DNA from: Eimeria necatrix
Lineage: Eukaryota > Apicomplexa > Conoidasida > Eucoccidiorida > Eimeriidae
NCBI RefSeq assembly: GCF_000499385.1
Contig: NW_013655239.1
Span: 1-64,000, forward strand
Reading direction: 5' to 3'
Length of the DNA: 64,000 nt
Shown here: in pieces, positions 22,101-35,100 of the stretch
Layout: every line of letters begins with the position of its first letter
Position numbering within the stretch: position 1 is the first letter of the stretch
Notes under the pieces: model-generated
Databases searched by the model: none
Seen by the model: the letters and a program-made list of their open reading frames with translations, nothing else
What the model was told of the DNA's origin: nothing
Made by a program: the position numbers and the translations under genes

Positions 22101-25100
22101 ACATCTGAACTCAGGATGCGCTGCTGAGCTTACTTCTTCTAACTTTCGTTGAAGGCGCTTCAATATCACAAGCCACAAAAAGGATACATGTTTTTGAGGT
22201 ACCAAGCAGCGCTTCGTAGAAAGGTTGTATTCAATGTAGCTGAAGCAAGTAGGAAGTGAGAAAAGGTGCAATGGTGCACGCTTGTAGTGCTCAAGCCCTA
22301 GGCCCTACACTGCGATTCCTAAAGTCAAATGTTTTCTTACCTTGAGCCATTCTTGCATGAGGTGCACGTTTTGCAGGACAACCCAGCCACCCGCATCAGC
22401 TGCTTCCTGGACAGCACTGATTGCGCGATCTTCTTGTCCCTGACCCATGGATATATTTATGAATTTTCCGTTTTCCTGAGCAAGAAGAAGCGTTTGTGTT
22501 TAATCGCTATCCAATTCAAATCATCAGCAGGCGGTGTTGCGCGCGTTACGTAAGCCTGCCTTATCGCTCTAGCGTTTCCCACGCTGTGCTTAGATAAACG
22601 TGCGTGACTGACAGCTGTACACCCTTTTGATCTTGCAATAGCCTCTAACGCGGGGGTGGGGTCAACACCAGGGAAAAGAACAATGAATATTGGAGTGAAT
22701 TTGTCAGCTTCTTTCTCGATTTCATGCATATCAATAGCAGGAGGCTCCACAAAGAACCTTCCGATTTGCCCAGCGACAAACTGCTGAAGTGCTGACATCA
22801 TTCTATCTGGTCTCAGGTACCGCAGAAGCAACAGCTTCTCGAATTCAGTAATCCCGCGGAACAATCGTGGAGGTTCAAGGGTTTCTGGAGTGTCCTCAGC
22901 CATCCATCTGCACATTAAATGACGTAAAATCGAAACACTGCTCCAGCTCGCGGCATCGTTTGCTTGTGCACTTAAGTAGAAGGTATTAACCAGAGAAGCA
23001 CGATGCAGAAGATTTTAACCAGAGAAGCACAGGCCTCAAGAGGGCATCCACTGTACAGCAGATGCGAATATCTCAGCTTCCGCAAGACAGACAAGCACTG
23101 TGCAGTGCATCACGGACTAGTCATGTCAACTGTACGCAGTGATTTGCCGGCTGGCGAAAAATATCTAAAACCTCTTTACCTAGCCCATCCAAGAGAATCT
23201 TGGTCGAAGTTTTGCAGTAAGGATATTTGGTTGTTTTTGAAAGCTTTCAGCTGTTCCAGGGACCGACAACAAGACCACTGTGCCTCGGATAGCCACGAGC
23301 GAGCTGCCTCTGGCATAGGTGGGGCTGTAGGGTCAGGGCCGACACGAGTCAGCAAACGAACCTCTTCCTTTGTCACGATGTTTTGTTCCTCCTGTAGAAG
23401 TTGGTACCAAGCCACTTAGTTTCTCATGAGTGTCACGCTTTACAAATAAGTGATGTTGCAAGCTAGGAAGAGCCAATACAGTTGCGATAAGGCTAACTGC
23501 AAGGAATAGTTGACCAAATGAAGCAAGGAGGCTATAGTAATTCCGGTAGACTTGCCATGATTCGTAAGGTCAGGAAGACTGCAACAGTTAACTTGTGACT
23601 ATTCAGTAGGCATCTGTTGCAGGATACGAAAGCAAACTTCGTTATTACATCCTTAAGCAGAGCAACACGAGACGCATCTGGGCTGGCATCCTTTTCCTCT
23701 TCGTCTTCAATCAATTCGTCGTTGGGTGGCTCTTCGCCAACGGGGAGTTCTTGTTTTTGGTCTGCAGACCCTCTTTCGTTCTGTGAGAGGGGAACTGCAG
23801 ATCCAATTGCTGCATCTTCTACATTGTCAAATGCCCGTGACTCCGATTCGCTTGCAGGCCGTGGAATATCAGGTCCAGCATTCTCGCTGTTAATCTGCCG
23901 CCCACACCGAACGGTGTTCCAGACAAAATTTGGAGGCAAACACGTTCTCTATTCTGAAATAGAGATTTAGTGATCTAGTTAGGTGAATAAAGCAGCGCAT
24001 TTGATTATGCCTCAGCTTACTTTATCTTTGTCCTCGTCGTTAGACATCTCTTTGAGAGGAGCATCCAAGTTGTTTTTGGCCACGGCAGCATCGCTACTCG
24101 GCGTAGAATTTTCTGAAGTGGTCCCTTCCGCAAGATCCTCAGCGTTTGGGTCAGGAGCAGAGTGCTCCGTTTCCTTTGGCACCGATGGTTTCTGAAAACA
24201 CCAAAAAGTGGGTCGCAATGCCAGCACACTTCAGTCCAGTTTTCCTGTCACTCCAAAAGAATGGAGATAAGCAGCTAAACTCAAGTGCTGGTATGCTAAG
24301 CCGTCGAATGCTTCCTCACCTCTGATATTGAATCGATTGCCCGGTTTATAACTGCAACAAACGATTCCATCGAGAATAGGTAAAAGCTGTGTATTTTGAA
24401 AAGTTGAGCTAGTAAGAAAAACAGGCTGGCTCCCCGACGGGCTACCGGTCTGTACATTTCCGATACAGCATTAAGCTTCTCTTGAGTTACTTTCGCAAGG
24501 GCAACCTTCTCCGAAACTTCTGTGGTGATCTGCTTTGTCTTTTCGAGGTTTTGGATCAGCTCGATATTTTCCAGCACATCGCCCTGAAATGAATCAAGTA
24601 CAGCTTATTCCGCGTGTTTCCCTAGCTTTCTTTGCACAGGTAGCTGCACTTTTAAGGCAAAGAGGTTTAGCATCTATTGAGGTAATTGCAAAGCTGTCAA
24701 TTTCATAACTGTTGTATGGTTTTACGCCATTCAACAAAGGACGTCTAGTGTTCAGAATACTGGCCATGAGCGCGTTGTTGCCCTACTTCGGCAGAGGATA
24801 TTTCCCGCAAGAGCGTGTTTTCAAGATCGGCAAGAAGAATGGTAAACTCATTTTGCTGCTGAACAAGATGAATTCTTCGTTTAAAGAGCCTAGGTTGTTC
24901 TTTCTGCATCGTCAAATCGAGTAACTGATCTTCCAGGCCCTTCGTCATTGCAAGAGCGCACGCATAGTTACACAAGACAACAATGTCGAGCTGAATGCAC
25001 ATTGGGTTCCCATACTACGATGAAAAAATAACTTGATGCGTCTTTCTGTGGGACCGTCCACTGAGGAGCAAGAGCTTCTGGAAATGCTTTACCTTTTCTG

Positions 25101-26133
25101 TGACGGTGAAGTTTATGAGGGTGCATTCAGCATGAAGTTCGGGAGGATAATGTGGATTAGATAATCGTGTTTGCAGGAATAGCCTGAAGTTTGTATTGTA
25201 AGGCACTTCCTTGTCCCCAAGTTTGAGATATTGCGACCGGCCCCTCCGGATGGTTAGCCGTCCGACAACAGGCGCCAGGACGGGGTCGATGGACTGTTCC
25301 AAATTTTCGATTAGTACGCTAGTTCCCTGCTGAATAGCCATCTCCATGATGGATACCATCCGGGGAGTGTTGAGGCGCATCACCTGCAGTTGTTTTTGAC
25401 ACCTTGGTTCGCTCTTGAAGTCACTGTTTTCGCTGTGCTTGTAAAATGAAGAAACCGAGAATTTTCTCAGGCTCAGCACCGTGGCCACCTCCCAAATGAA
25501 ACGTTAGGCTGTTGGTGTTTCTAGGCGTTGTAAGTGGCTGTTACAGGGTTGCTGGCTGGCCGCACAAGGCTGGTGACAGGAACTAAACTTCTAAGTGCCA
25601 CTATGACGAGGTACCAGTGCAAAATTGCTTGCCTGAAGACTATTCCCCTTTTCTTTTTCTACGACCCATTTCCTTCCTTGCATTTGCGGATCTATCATGA
25701 GAGGCCACCGCTCTGTGGTAGAGGCGATTGCGCCGTTTTCTAAAGACGCCGGATCTGATGGAAGACCTTGATTGCTCCACCTAAGGGCAGAATCACATAT
25801 GATAGGCTTCAATCAACGTAGGTGGATGGCGCATGATTTTCATCATTCAGGAGTACGACGTAGGACCTAGGACCATTTGCCCGATGAGCTACCTGAGTGA
25901 ATATTAAATGTTGAAGCGTGCTACGTTGGCGCTTCACTTACAGTGCCATTTCAGCTTCATTTGTGAGCTGGGCAAGTACAGCTGCAGGCTGTCGTAAAGG
26001 CACTCCTCGGTCAAGTATGAAAGGCATGGCTTTTTCATATGTCAGCCAATCCCGATATTTTTTGCTAAAAACTCCAGCATACGCCACGAAGGATGAAGAC
26101 AGCAGCATGTCTCCAACAGTGACTCGTCGCTGA
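19127..26133 (-). other. AAA5, AAA6 and C-terminal cap, with an acidic insertion
   Basis: AAA5: [81 protein letters not shown]. Around 24.23-23.64 kb two consecutive exons encode a low-complexity acidic segment ([37 protein letters not shown]) before [23 protein letters not shown]6: [20 protein letters not shown], degenerate P-loop region [13 protein letters not shown] (22.66 kb), [17 protein letters not shown] (22.35-22.4 kb). C-terminal cap: [69 protein letters not shown] and [18 protein letters not shown]. Confidence 0.88.
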
Positions 26134-29100
26134 GCAGGGACACAAAGCAGTCTTAGATTGTATCCTCAGCTCCCGCCGCTCCCCAGCTCTGGTGTGCGTA
26201 GTGATTAGAAACTTTAAAAAAGCGTATATAAGAGCGAGTGCGCAAGGCTGATGCAGCCTAATATGAGATTAATATTCAGCTCGATATGGGATGCGATAGG
26301 GCAACCTACTTGCTCTTTTAAGTCATCAATCGTTTGCCCCCATCTGGCTCCTTCGGATCCCAATGAGCGCATGAGCCTTTGGGCTAGATCCAACTTCTTC
26401 TGACACTTTTGTGCCTCTTCCTCTACGGCATTTTTCTCTGCTATTGCAGAGTCAAACTCCGCTACCAGCTGCCCTAGCTGAGGAGATAACAAATGGTCTG
26501 GAATAGGTTTTAGCTTTGCTGCGCGTGTAGTGCTCAGTTGTTAAGCGTCGACAATGGGAAAAATGAAATGGGTATTTTTATCTATTTATTTTCCAGATGT
26601 AAATGTTCGCACGAGTTGCATTAGACAGGCCGCGCGTTACCTTTTCCTCAAGCTCCGCAACCAAATTCTGTACCTCGACAAGCTTCTTATTTGCGTCTTC
26701 CAGCTGCTGCGTAGCTTCTGCCAACGCCCTTCTTTTGGGCTCTACAGAGACCACTACAGTGTAATACTGATATATGTTGACAACCCACTCTGCAAGACCT
26801 GCTGCTGCTGTGCTCTTCTTCTGGATAGCCTCGCGATTAAAGTGCGGCAGCGCTAGTAGCGGTTCCACGGCTTTAAAGTTTTGTTCGGGTACGCGGCCTT
26901 CATCGATGACCCCCTTAAAGTCCTTCAGTGTCTGCAGAAATTTCTCAGGGTTGTTCATCATCTTTTGCGCCCCCTTCCAGCTTTTATCTTTCAGCTTTCC
27001 CTGCTTGTCGACCTACAATTAAAGATACGAGCAACCAAACTACTCCACAATGGGCATATGAATAGTGCACAAAACGTACCAATGCCTCAAATGAATGAAA
27101 AGCCAAGGACCGAAGGAAAGCTACTTCGCTGAAGACGACAAAAAGTAAAGAGGAAAATCACCACATGTTTTCATGCACCCTCATAAAAGTGTGGCATCGC
27201 AGTACCACTCAGCTGGGTGCAAATCTCCGTTAGAGCTTCTGTTCAAGCTTTCTTACGTCAATAATTGGATCAACTGTTGCAAGTAGATGCATGACAGCAG
27301 CAGTAATATCTTCAACCCCTGCAGGAGGTTTGTTAAGCGCCTTTGCTTCCTGGAAGTCCTTTTTGTTAAGCGTATTCAGAGCGGCTTCTGCCTGTTGTAC
27401 TAGTGGAATTGCTTTTTCTAGGTCCGCCTCACAGGATGCCTAAAGTGCGACAAACAAGTAAGCCAGCGCGGTAGCTTTCTGTTACACAATATCAACGTTC
27501 ATCTACTTTCTCGTCCAGTGTTCATGCATTTGTGTTTCAACGAGCCGTACTTCCTCATGCAAGTTCTTTATGTGCGCTTGAAATGTTATTCGAGTTCTAG
27601 TGTTTCCCATGTCAAAGTCTTGAGCTTCAGGAAGAATGTGCCTTACCACGCGACCGTGTAGTACTGTATTTTTCTGCCAAAGAGCTAGCTTACTCGTTGC
27701 TCAGAAACTGATTTCTGGATTTCCGCGCACTTAAGGGCCTCGATATTCGCATTTTCGGACTCTGCAGTGACTTTCGCCTTTTCTTCTCCCACCTTCTGCG
27801 CGAATTCTTCAGCCGCTGCCTTTTTTTCCTCCACTGTAACTGTTTTCTCTCGTAAGTCATCTTCCAGTGCTGACACCTTTTCCTGAGTATCTAATAACTT
27901 TGACAAGCCGCTGCTTAGGCGTTCGCTATGCTCTTCTATAGATGATATGCGTTTCAGAAGCATGGATTTGTAGAGCTTCATGGCCTCTATGAATGTCTTG
28001 GGGGTAACATAAGCGAACCTATTACACAGAAAGGAATGTCATATCCTTTTACCTCAGACTGACAATTCGCCGACTCGAGCTGTTAAGTGCACACTTGCGT
28101 GTTTCGCTTGTTACCTGCGCTCCACTTCCAAGTATGCTCTTGTTGCATCGTTAACGGCGTAAAACATGTACGGTAGAAAGTCCACAATTGCCTTGCTGAT
28201 TGACTCTTCATCTCCAAGTGGCATCTCAGCGCAGAATTTGCTAGCCACTGAATGTAAGGCCTCGTAGGGCCAAGGCTGGAACCAGTCGATTACTGTGCAG
28301 TTGACGAGAGCGGGGAACTTGCGAGCTCGAGTCCTAAGTCACACTCAGTTCAACATTCGTAGATAGGATTTTAGATACAACACACATGCGAGCAAGTTGC
28401 ATGTCACCGTGGAGTTTTCTGTGAAACGGTCACTGCTTTGTCTACCTAAACTGTCGACTACGAAGCAAAAAAAATCGTTCTGTTACACTCACCTCAGGCC
28501 ATCACCGACTGGTGACAAGCACAGTACAGCATGCAGATTACGTCTGATTTTGTCAATAAAGAAGTTCCAGCAGCCTTCCCGGGTGTCCGAAGCTCCGGCA
28601 GCTTTCGCTAGTGGTCGGATGGCATTCATCAGCTGGTCCTTGTCATCTCCCTCATACAAGTCAGCAATGTCTCCGGATGCAAGTATGTCATTTACATACA
28701 CCAAGAACCTTTCGCTTGCGATTTGAGCGTCGCTTAGCATAAATACAACTCCTTCGTCTTTAAGCGCTGCTCGGGAATACATACTCTACAGAGAAAAGAG
28801 AGCCAAACCACAAGTGTCCTACCCTTGTCCACAGATGCGCTTTGAAGGGCACGTCGGTCCCACAATGAGTTGACCTTGCAAACTAGCAGATGCTAATAAG
28901 GTGGAGTGCCTAAAGGATGTTGCGTAGCTCATGCACATACGCAGCACTCGTGCGAGAGAAGCAATATCTGGGTTGTGGGCATGCACGTCGGTTACAGACG
29001 CTCTGTTGGCAGCGTACCCTAATATCATTTTTTAGGTCCCGGATGTCATATGTCGACGATATGGAAAGCTGCTGAGTGAAAAACCCGCTTATAAAAGACG

Positions 29101-32100
29101 ACAGCCTCGTTAATGACTGTTTGCCAGATCCACCTACTCCAACCAAAAGAGCATGGCCTGCCCTATTGTTAATTACTCTGCAGATGCTGCAAACGTGATG
29201 CATTGCGTCGTCGAACAGCACCAGATCCATTGCCGGATTTATCTCATTGTAGTCATTTAGGGCCCCACGAAGGATTGCCGCAAGTTCGTCCATTGTCCCA
29301 ATCCGATCATATGCTGCAACGCAAAGCTCCAAACAAAGAAAATTGCATACGTTACCACAAAAGGAGACAGCATGTCTACTTCTTTGAATGTCACTGGAAT
29401 TTAGAAGGAATTTGTAGCAAAACTGATATCATTCAGGAGCTACAGTGGCGTCGCAACGCTGCGTCCAATTGACCTCCTGCCCCTTCTTTTCCGAAGTGAG
29501 TGAATATTAGCGGCTCCGGGTTTTTTGCTTGTACAACTTTCCCCAAATTGAACCTTCCAAAGTTTCTTTTTGCGCAGTCAGCTGCAATGGCTTTGTACTT
29601 TTTGCAGTCTTCTGGCGTGACCAGACGGTCACAAAACGTTCGCTCACATTCATGAAGCCATAATAGCACCAGCTTTTCTGGATCCTGCCAGAGAGAAGCA
29701 GTCCGCAATGTGTGCTCACAGTTCGCTTCTTCCCGTAACTAGATGTGTAAGTGCACCGAACATCAAGAACCAGATCTTTATTGAATGCTTCCACTGAGAC
29801 CGTAGAAGCGAAGGAACACATTGAGCACCTGAGGTATAAAAATACCACCCAGTCATAGTTCCAAAGCCAAGCAGTCCAGAATGTGTGCCACAATGGAGTT
29901 TTCCGTCAGCATGCGAAGCACCTGCATGGTCTGAGGAGACGTTGACAGGATCCCTTGGAACACACTCGTTAGGTGGCGCATGTTAAATTCGTAGTGAAAA
30001 TTGACGGCTGTCTTCCGGAAAGCTTGAACTACCTGAGCAGTGGGTGACAAACAACTGCATATATGTGTATGCTCACAAAAGCCGTCTACTGCGTCGGCGG
30101 ATAGTTAGCAGCTAACACATTCATTGGATCTGGTTGAATGCCCCGCTACTGAATCTGCAAGGAAGCTGAGTACTCTTCTCACCTCCGTGTGGATGCTCAT
30201 GGTTGCTTTGATTACTGGCATGACTTGCTCTTTCACAGCCTTTCGGAAGTTTCGCACATCAAAGAATCCATTCATAATTGAGGCGTAAATTGTAAACAAG
30301 GATGTCAATTCAGGCATGGGGACGTTTAGCACCCAGAAATGCCGGCTTAGTCGTGGATTCACCACAAATGACCCCGCTGTAGGATTCATAGCAGCCAGAA
30401 CCTGCGTATTGCCGATGTCCTTCATTTGCATTTTGTTCCTGTCAAGCCAGTGCTGGTAGTCCAAGTGTTGTCTTAGCAGCGCGATAGCGCTCTGTGTGTT
30501 ATAGGGGTCAAGTTGAGGCATGTTCAAGTCGTCGAGAAAGTATACTAAGTGTAACCTGGAACGAATGCACATGCTTTGAACATGCAAAAAATCTCAGCTA
30601 CATTTTGGGTTGCTGAGCTGCACAATCAGCAGGTCTCAGGCGCAGAGCAAAACTGTTCTAAGCTCACTTTCCCGGTGGACCAAACTGCCTGCCCGCTTTC
30701 TTCTCAAGAGGCTGTTCGAGAAGTGTCTGCAGCAGCGCGGAATCTGTGTAAAAGTTGAAATTGACCGTAAAAGATGAAAAGGCATCTGCATCCAGGGATG
30801 ACAAAGCTGCTCTGCACAGCTGGGTTTTTCCGCAACCAGCAGAACCAATGCACATAACTGGTGCATGAATCTTCAATATAGTTTTGCAGAAGTGCAGCAT
30901 AGACACGGTTTCAGCTGTTGGCACCGAAATGCTGTCAATGCCTTCTGTTCCCTTGAGCTGTAAAGTGGGTACTTTTGACTCCCAGCTCTCGAATTTTGCC
31001 TGAAGAAACACATGGTTTCATTAGGCCCTGTGTTTTCATTCACAGTACTCTGCATTGGGCCCGTGAAATGCGCATTTAAGGCGGGATGCTTCTAGATGCA
31101 AAGTTACTAGTCCTAATTGCAAGATTCAAAACATCAAGGAAGGCAGGAAACTTCACGAATGGCCTCCAAAGCAGCACTGCAACCGGAAAGCAAAGCTCTT
31201 TAGTATACACTTTCCGGAATATCCAGGAGCCGGCAAGAGTTTCAGTTCTCTGCCAAGCACTGCGAGTGAATAACTTACAGTATCGACAAAGTATTCAAAA
31301 ATAGATCCTTTGCTGGGGAATTTAATCACTTTCCACTCCGACCGCCACCAGTTGTTAAACTGTCTGCGATAGTCGATCCCATCTTTTTCCTGCAGACTGC
31401 CCCCTGCTGCCCAAACGAGGCAAAATACAAAGGCAAACTCAGGTGCCTGGGGATCCTCCTGGTAGAGTCCTTCGAGCTGAGAGAAGCCGGAGTCGTAATG
31501 ATGCTTACAAGCATGTATTCAATATAGATACATTGGTCTACCATGTCGGACTTCCCCCTAAATTTGTTCTTTGCATTTGCTTTAATGCTACTCACAAATT
31601 CTAAGCACTCACCATATTGCACAGGGCAGCTACAATTTGCAGGCTGTACACCTGGACACTGAGCTTGCATTGTCTTTCAACAAATTCAAGCGTCGAGGGG
31701 CAGTACTTTTCAAACAGCTTCCCGACATCTGCTTTTATTGCATCAGACCAGCATTGACGCTGAAGCCAGCTTCTCGCGTAGCTCCTCCACTGCTCCCCTG
31801 CATGCATACTTAGGGCGCAACAGTGTGCAGTGAAGCTGAAGCCTGACTTTTCTAGAATCTTGCCGTCCCTTGCTGGCACAGACGATAGCAGTGAGCAGCA
31901 GCTGCTGCCTACCTGTCGAATCGCTAACGAAGATTATTCCTGCTCTGGAAACAGTGGCTGGCGACGCAAATTGCAGGTCTCGTATTTCGAAGATCATGCG
32001 CATATGAGGTTTCAGAGGAATGCGCTCATTAGAAGCAAGTGTCAGAATACGGTTGTCGTCCATCACAGAGTTCATAGACTCGATCCAGTTCGCATCTAGA

Positions 32101-35100
32101 TCACCATCCAGCACAATCCATTTAGGCAACGTGTCCGGTATTTGTCCCAACGATCGCATTGTTTTTGACAGGATGCCGTCTTGCCATTCTCTCGTTGACA
32201 TTTTAACAAACCTGTGGATAACGATACGAACCGACGCGAGGCTGTACTAAGTGTATTCTGTAGGCAGGCATCTTGGATCCCGAAAGCAGCTTGTTTGCTC
32301 ATGTGCAGCAAACCTCACAATCAAAGAGGCATGAAAATGAAGGATGTGGCATGCGAGGCTGTTAGGTTGACAGTAACTTTTTGTGCATCCCACATTCTCG
32401 CTGGAAAGAGCTTCAGACAAAAGCTGATGAAAAGGGTGAGTTTTGCCTCCACTCTGGTGGATTTGTTCACACAGTGTGAATGCGGGGTACTCGCCTTACC
32501 CGTAAAGCTCATCTGTGTTTACTGATTTCGGGTTGATGTCGACTACGGTGGTTTTGCTTCCGAGAGCATCTTGAGCCTTTGCAAGCACTTTCCACACTGT
32601 GCTTTTCCCAGACGCTGGCCTCCCCATGACGAAGATGCACATTCTAATGGCAAGCAGGTCTCGCATTTGTAAAGCTTTTAACGAGAGAACTTTGTTGACT
32701 GTCAAGCCCATGTCACTGCACACCTTGACTACAGTCTCAGAGAAAACAGCATCAGTCTGCGGTGGTGGCTCAACTCCAGGAAATAGGTCGCCCAAAAGTC
32801 CTGAACCAAGTGCAGATAGGAGCGACATCGCACTTTGCTCTATTATTTAACAAAGTCTCGGCCTGGTATGTGCTTCAGTGTGCGTGTGTACAATGCTTTA
32901 CAGTATACCTTGGAAGACTGTTGCGTCATCAGCAACAATTTTAGCCAGGTTAGAGTCCCTCAGCGCCTTCATGAGAATTGCCTGCTCAGATAGGTCAGGC
33001 CACTGTCTCTTGAAAGTACCAGCCACAACCAATACAGACTTGATCGCTCGCAGCCCCCAATCATAGTGCGGAGCTCTCGATAGCAAATCCTTGCACAAGG
33101 CGTAGAGTCGGGTAAACTTCCTCGCGAGCTCCTTTGCTTCAACAAAGCCTTCAGCCATTAGCATGTTTTCACATATTAGCTCCAAGTCCGGGACAATGAC
33201 TGTTATGGGCCTAAACAATGACTTCAGCCCCTCAGGGAGCTCAGAGCGACCTAAATATCCAGGGTTCATCTGCGGGGGCCACACCAACCCAAGTTCAAGC
33301 CCACTATGTTTCTGACATATGGAACACGTGGCCTGTAGCTTTACGCTGTATTCAGAAGATTTTAACGTTGGTTGGATAGTTTTGGAGGCAAGCTTTTTCG
33401 CTCGCTCACAGTAATAAACACTCCGCATGTGCGATCGAGGGCTGTTTCATCTCCTTGGATAAAAAACGTCTTCGCATGCGCTTTGATAGCATCGACAACT
33501 GACTTAAACTGGACGGAGCACACACTGAGTACAGCGGGCACAAGACGGTTAAATTCGTCAAAACATCCCCAGGAACCAGAAGCCGCCAGACCCTGACAAC
33601 CACATAAAAACGGCGAAACACATGAGATAATGCCACTCTACTACACACTGCAGCCAAATGCCGGCAGCAAGACTTGGCAGTTTCTTCATCTTTGCAAATA
33701 CTCTCTCCCGAGATTAGCTGGCGAGCTTTTGTCCTGGTTTCTCATACGGACGGTTCCTGCCTGTACCATAAATCAGCTGACCTTGAAAATGTTCGCCATG
33801 GATTGGTAATCCATTTGGTCAGAGCAATTAAAGACATAGCATGCCTTGCCAAGAGCAGAAGCAAGGTCTTTGGTTGTTTCTGTTTTCCCGGTTCCTGCTG
33901 GACCAGCTGGCGCGCATCCCATGCAGAGGTGCAGTGCCTGGGTTGCAGTCACGTAGATCCTGTCAGTCAGAGGGGTGACTACGAGACGAGGCCCATTGCC
34001 GAGATATTCATAACCGTAGCAAAATGATGCATCTGTAATTCTTATGGTGGCCTCTTCCTGCGCAAATATTAAGCATCTCGTCGCAGCAACGAAAGTTGCG
34101 ACACTTTGCATGTGAACAGGATATTTTGAGAGAGTAGGCGTGACGAATGTACGCACAAGCGTGCATTGCGGGGGATGCACGAAGCTCATTTAGTTGCGTT
34201 GACTAACCGTTTTCACGTCCCAGAAGTACTTCAGCTGCGACTGCCACTGAAAGCAGTCAACGGAGGTAGCGTGCTCATCCAGGAGCCTTTGAACTATATC
34301 CCGGCCGTGCGTGTCAATAGTTATGATACACATAATCTTTTGTCGAAGTTCTGGAGTGAGCGGACCTTGGACAAGCCTAATTGCTGACGTCAGCTCTTCC
34401 ACGTGCTTTTTCATGCACTGTTGCATAGCCGCAGGATTCTATATCAATAAGTCAAGCACAGGCACAAAATTTGGGGGAGTCTGCGCATTAGGCACCCACT
34501 AGCACCTCGGAGATGAGAGCCTTTGAGTCGTCACTGCTGGCTCACCTCCTGCATTTGTGCAAACGCGTTTTCAACATTCATAACCCAAGAAGCCATGTTC
34601 ACTAGTAGTGTTGCCTGAGCAGCTGGATCAGCTTTTATCCAATCGTTCTTTGTTGGTGCTGCCGAGCGACCAGCAAATGACTTTTTCAGGTAATATCGGA
34701 CCGTCTTGCGCATCATTGCTATGCAGTCTTCGAGGTAAGACTCAACCTGTGAAATCATAACTTAAGTAATATTTTTTTTTCCAGTGAGTAGGTGCACTTA
34801 AACTCATGGAGCTCAGCAACTCTCGAGATAAAAAGAAAAAAGCAGTTTTGGCTAACCTTGCCTACGAACGTCATTTCCTCAGGAAGAGCCAGCTGCTCGA
34901 TGCCCACACAGGAAGTAATTCCTGTAGCCACTGGTCTGCTTTTGTCTTTATCTGTTGGCTGGGCATCCCTACAGTCGAATTGCTGTATGGCTTGGAAAAT
35001 TTTTGGCATGTGCACCATGACAGCGGGAGGGTCATTGCCATGAGAGAGGATGTCCAAAAGGTCAACTGATGATACAAAAAAGAAACGAGGAAACGTTTTC

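Noticed and set aside
22985..23030. Short direct repeat TTAACCAGAGAAGCAC
   Set aside because: Two copies of about 16 bases inside a dynein intron; too short to mean more than local slippage.
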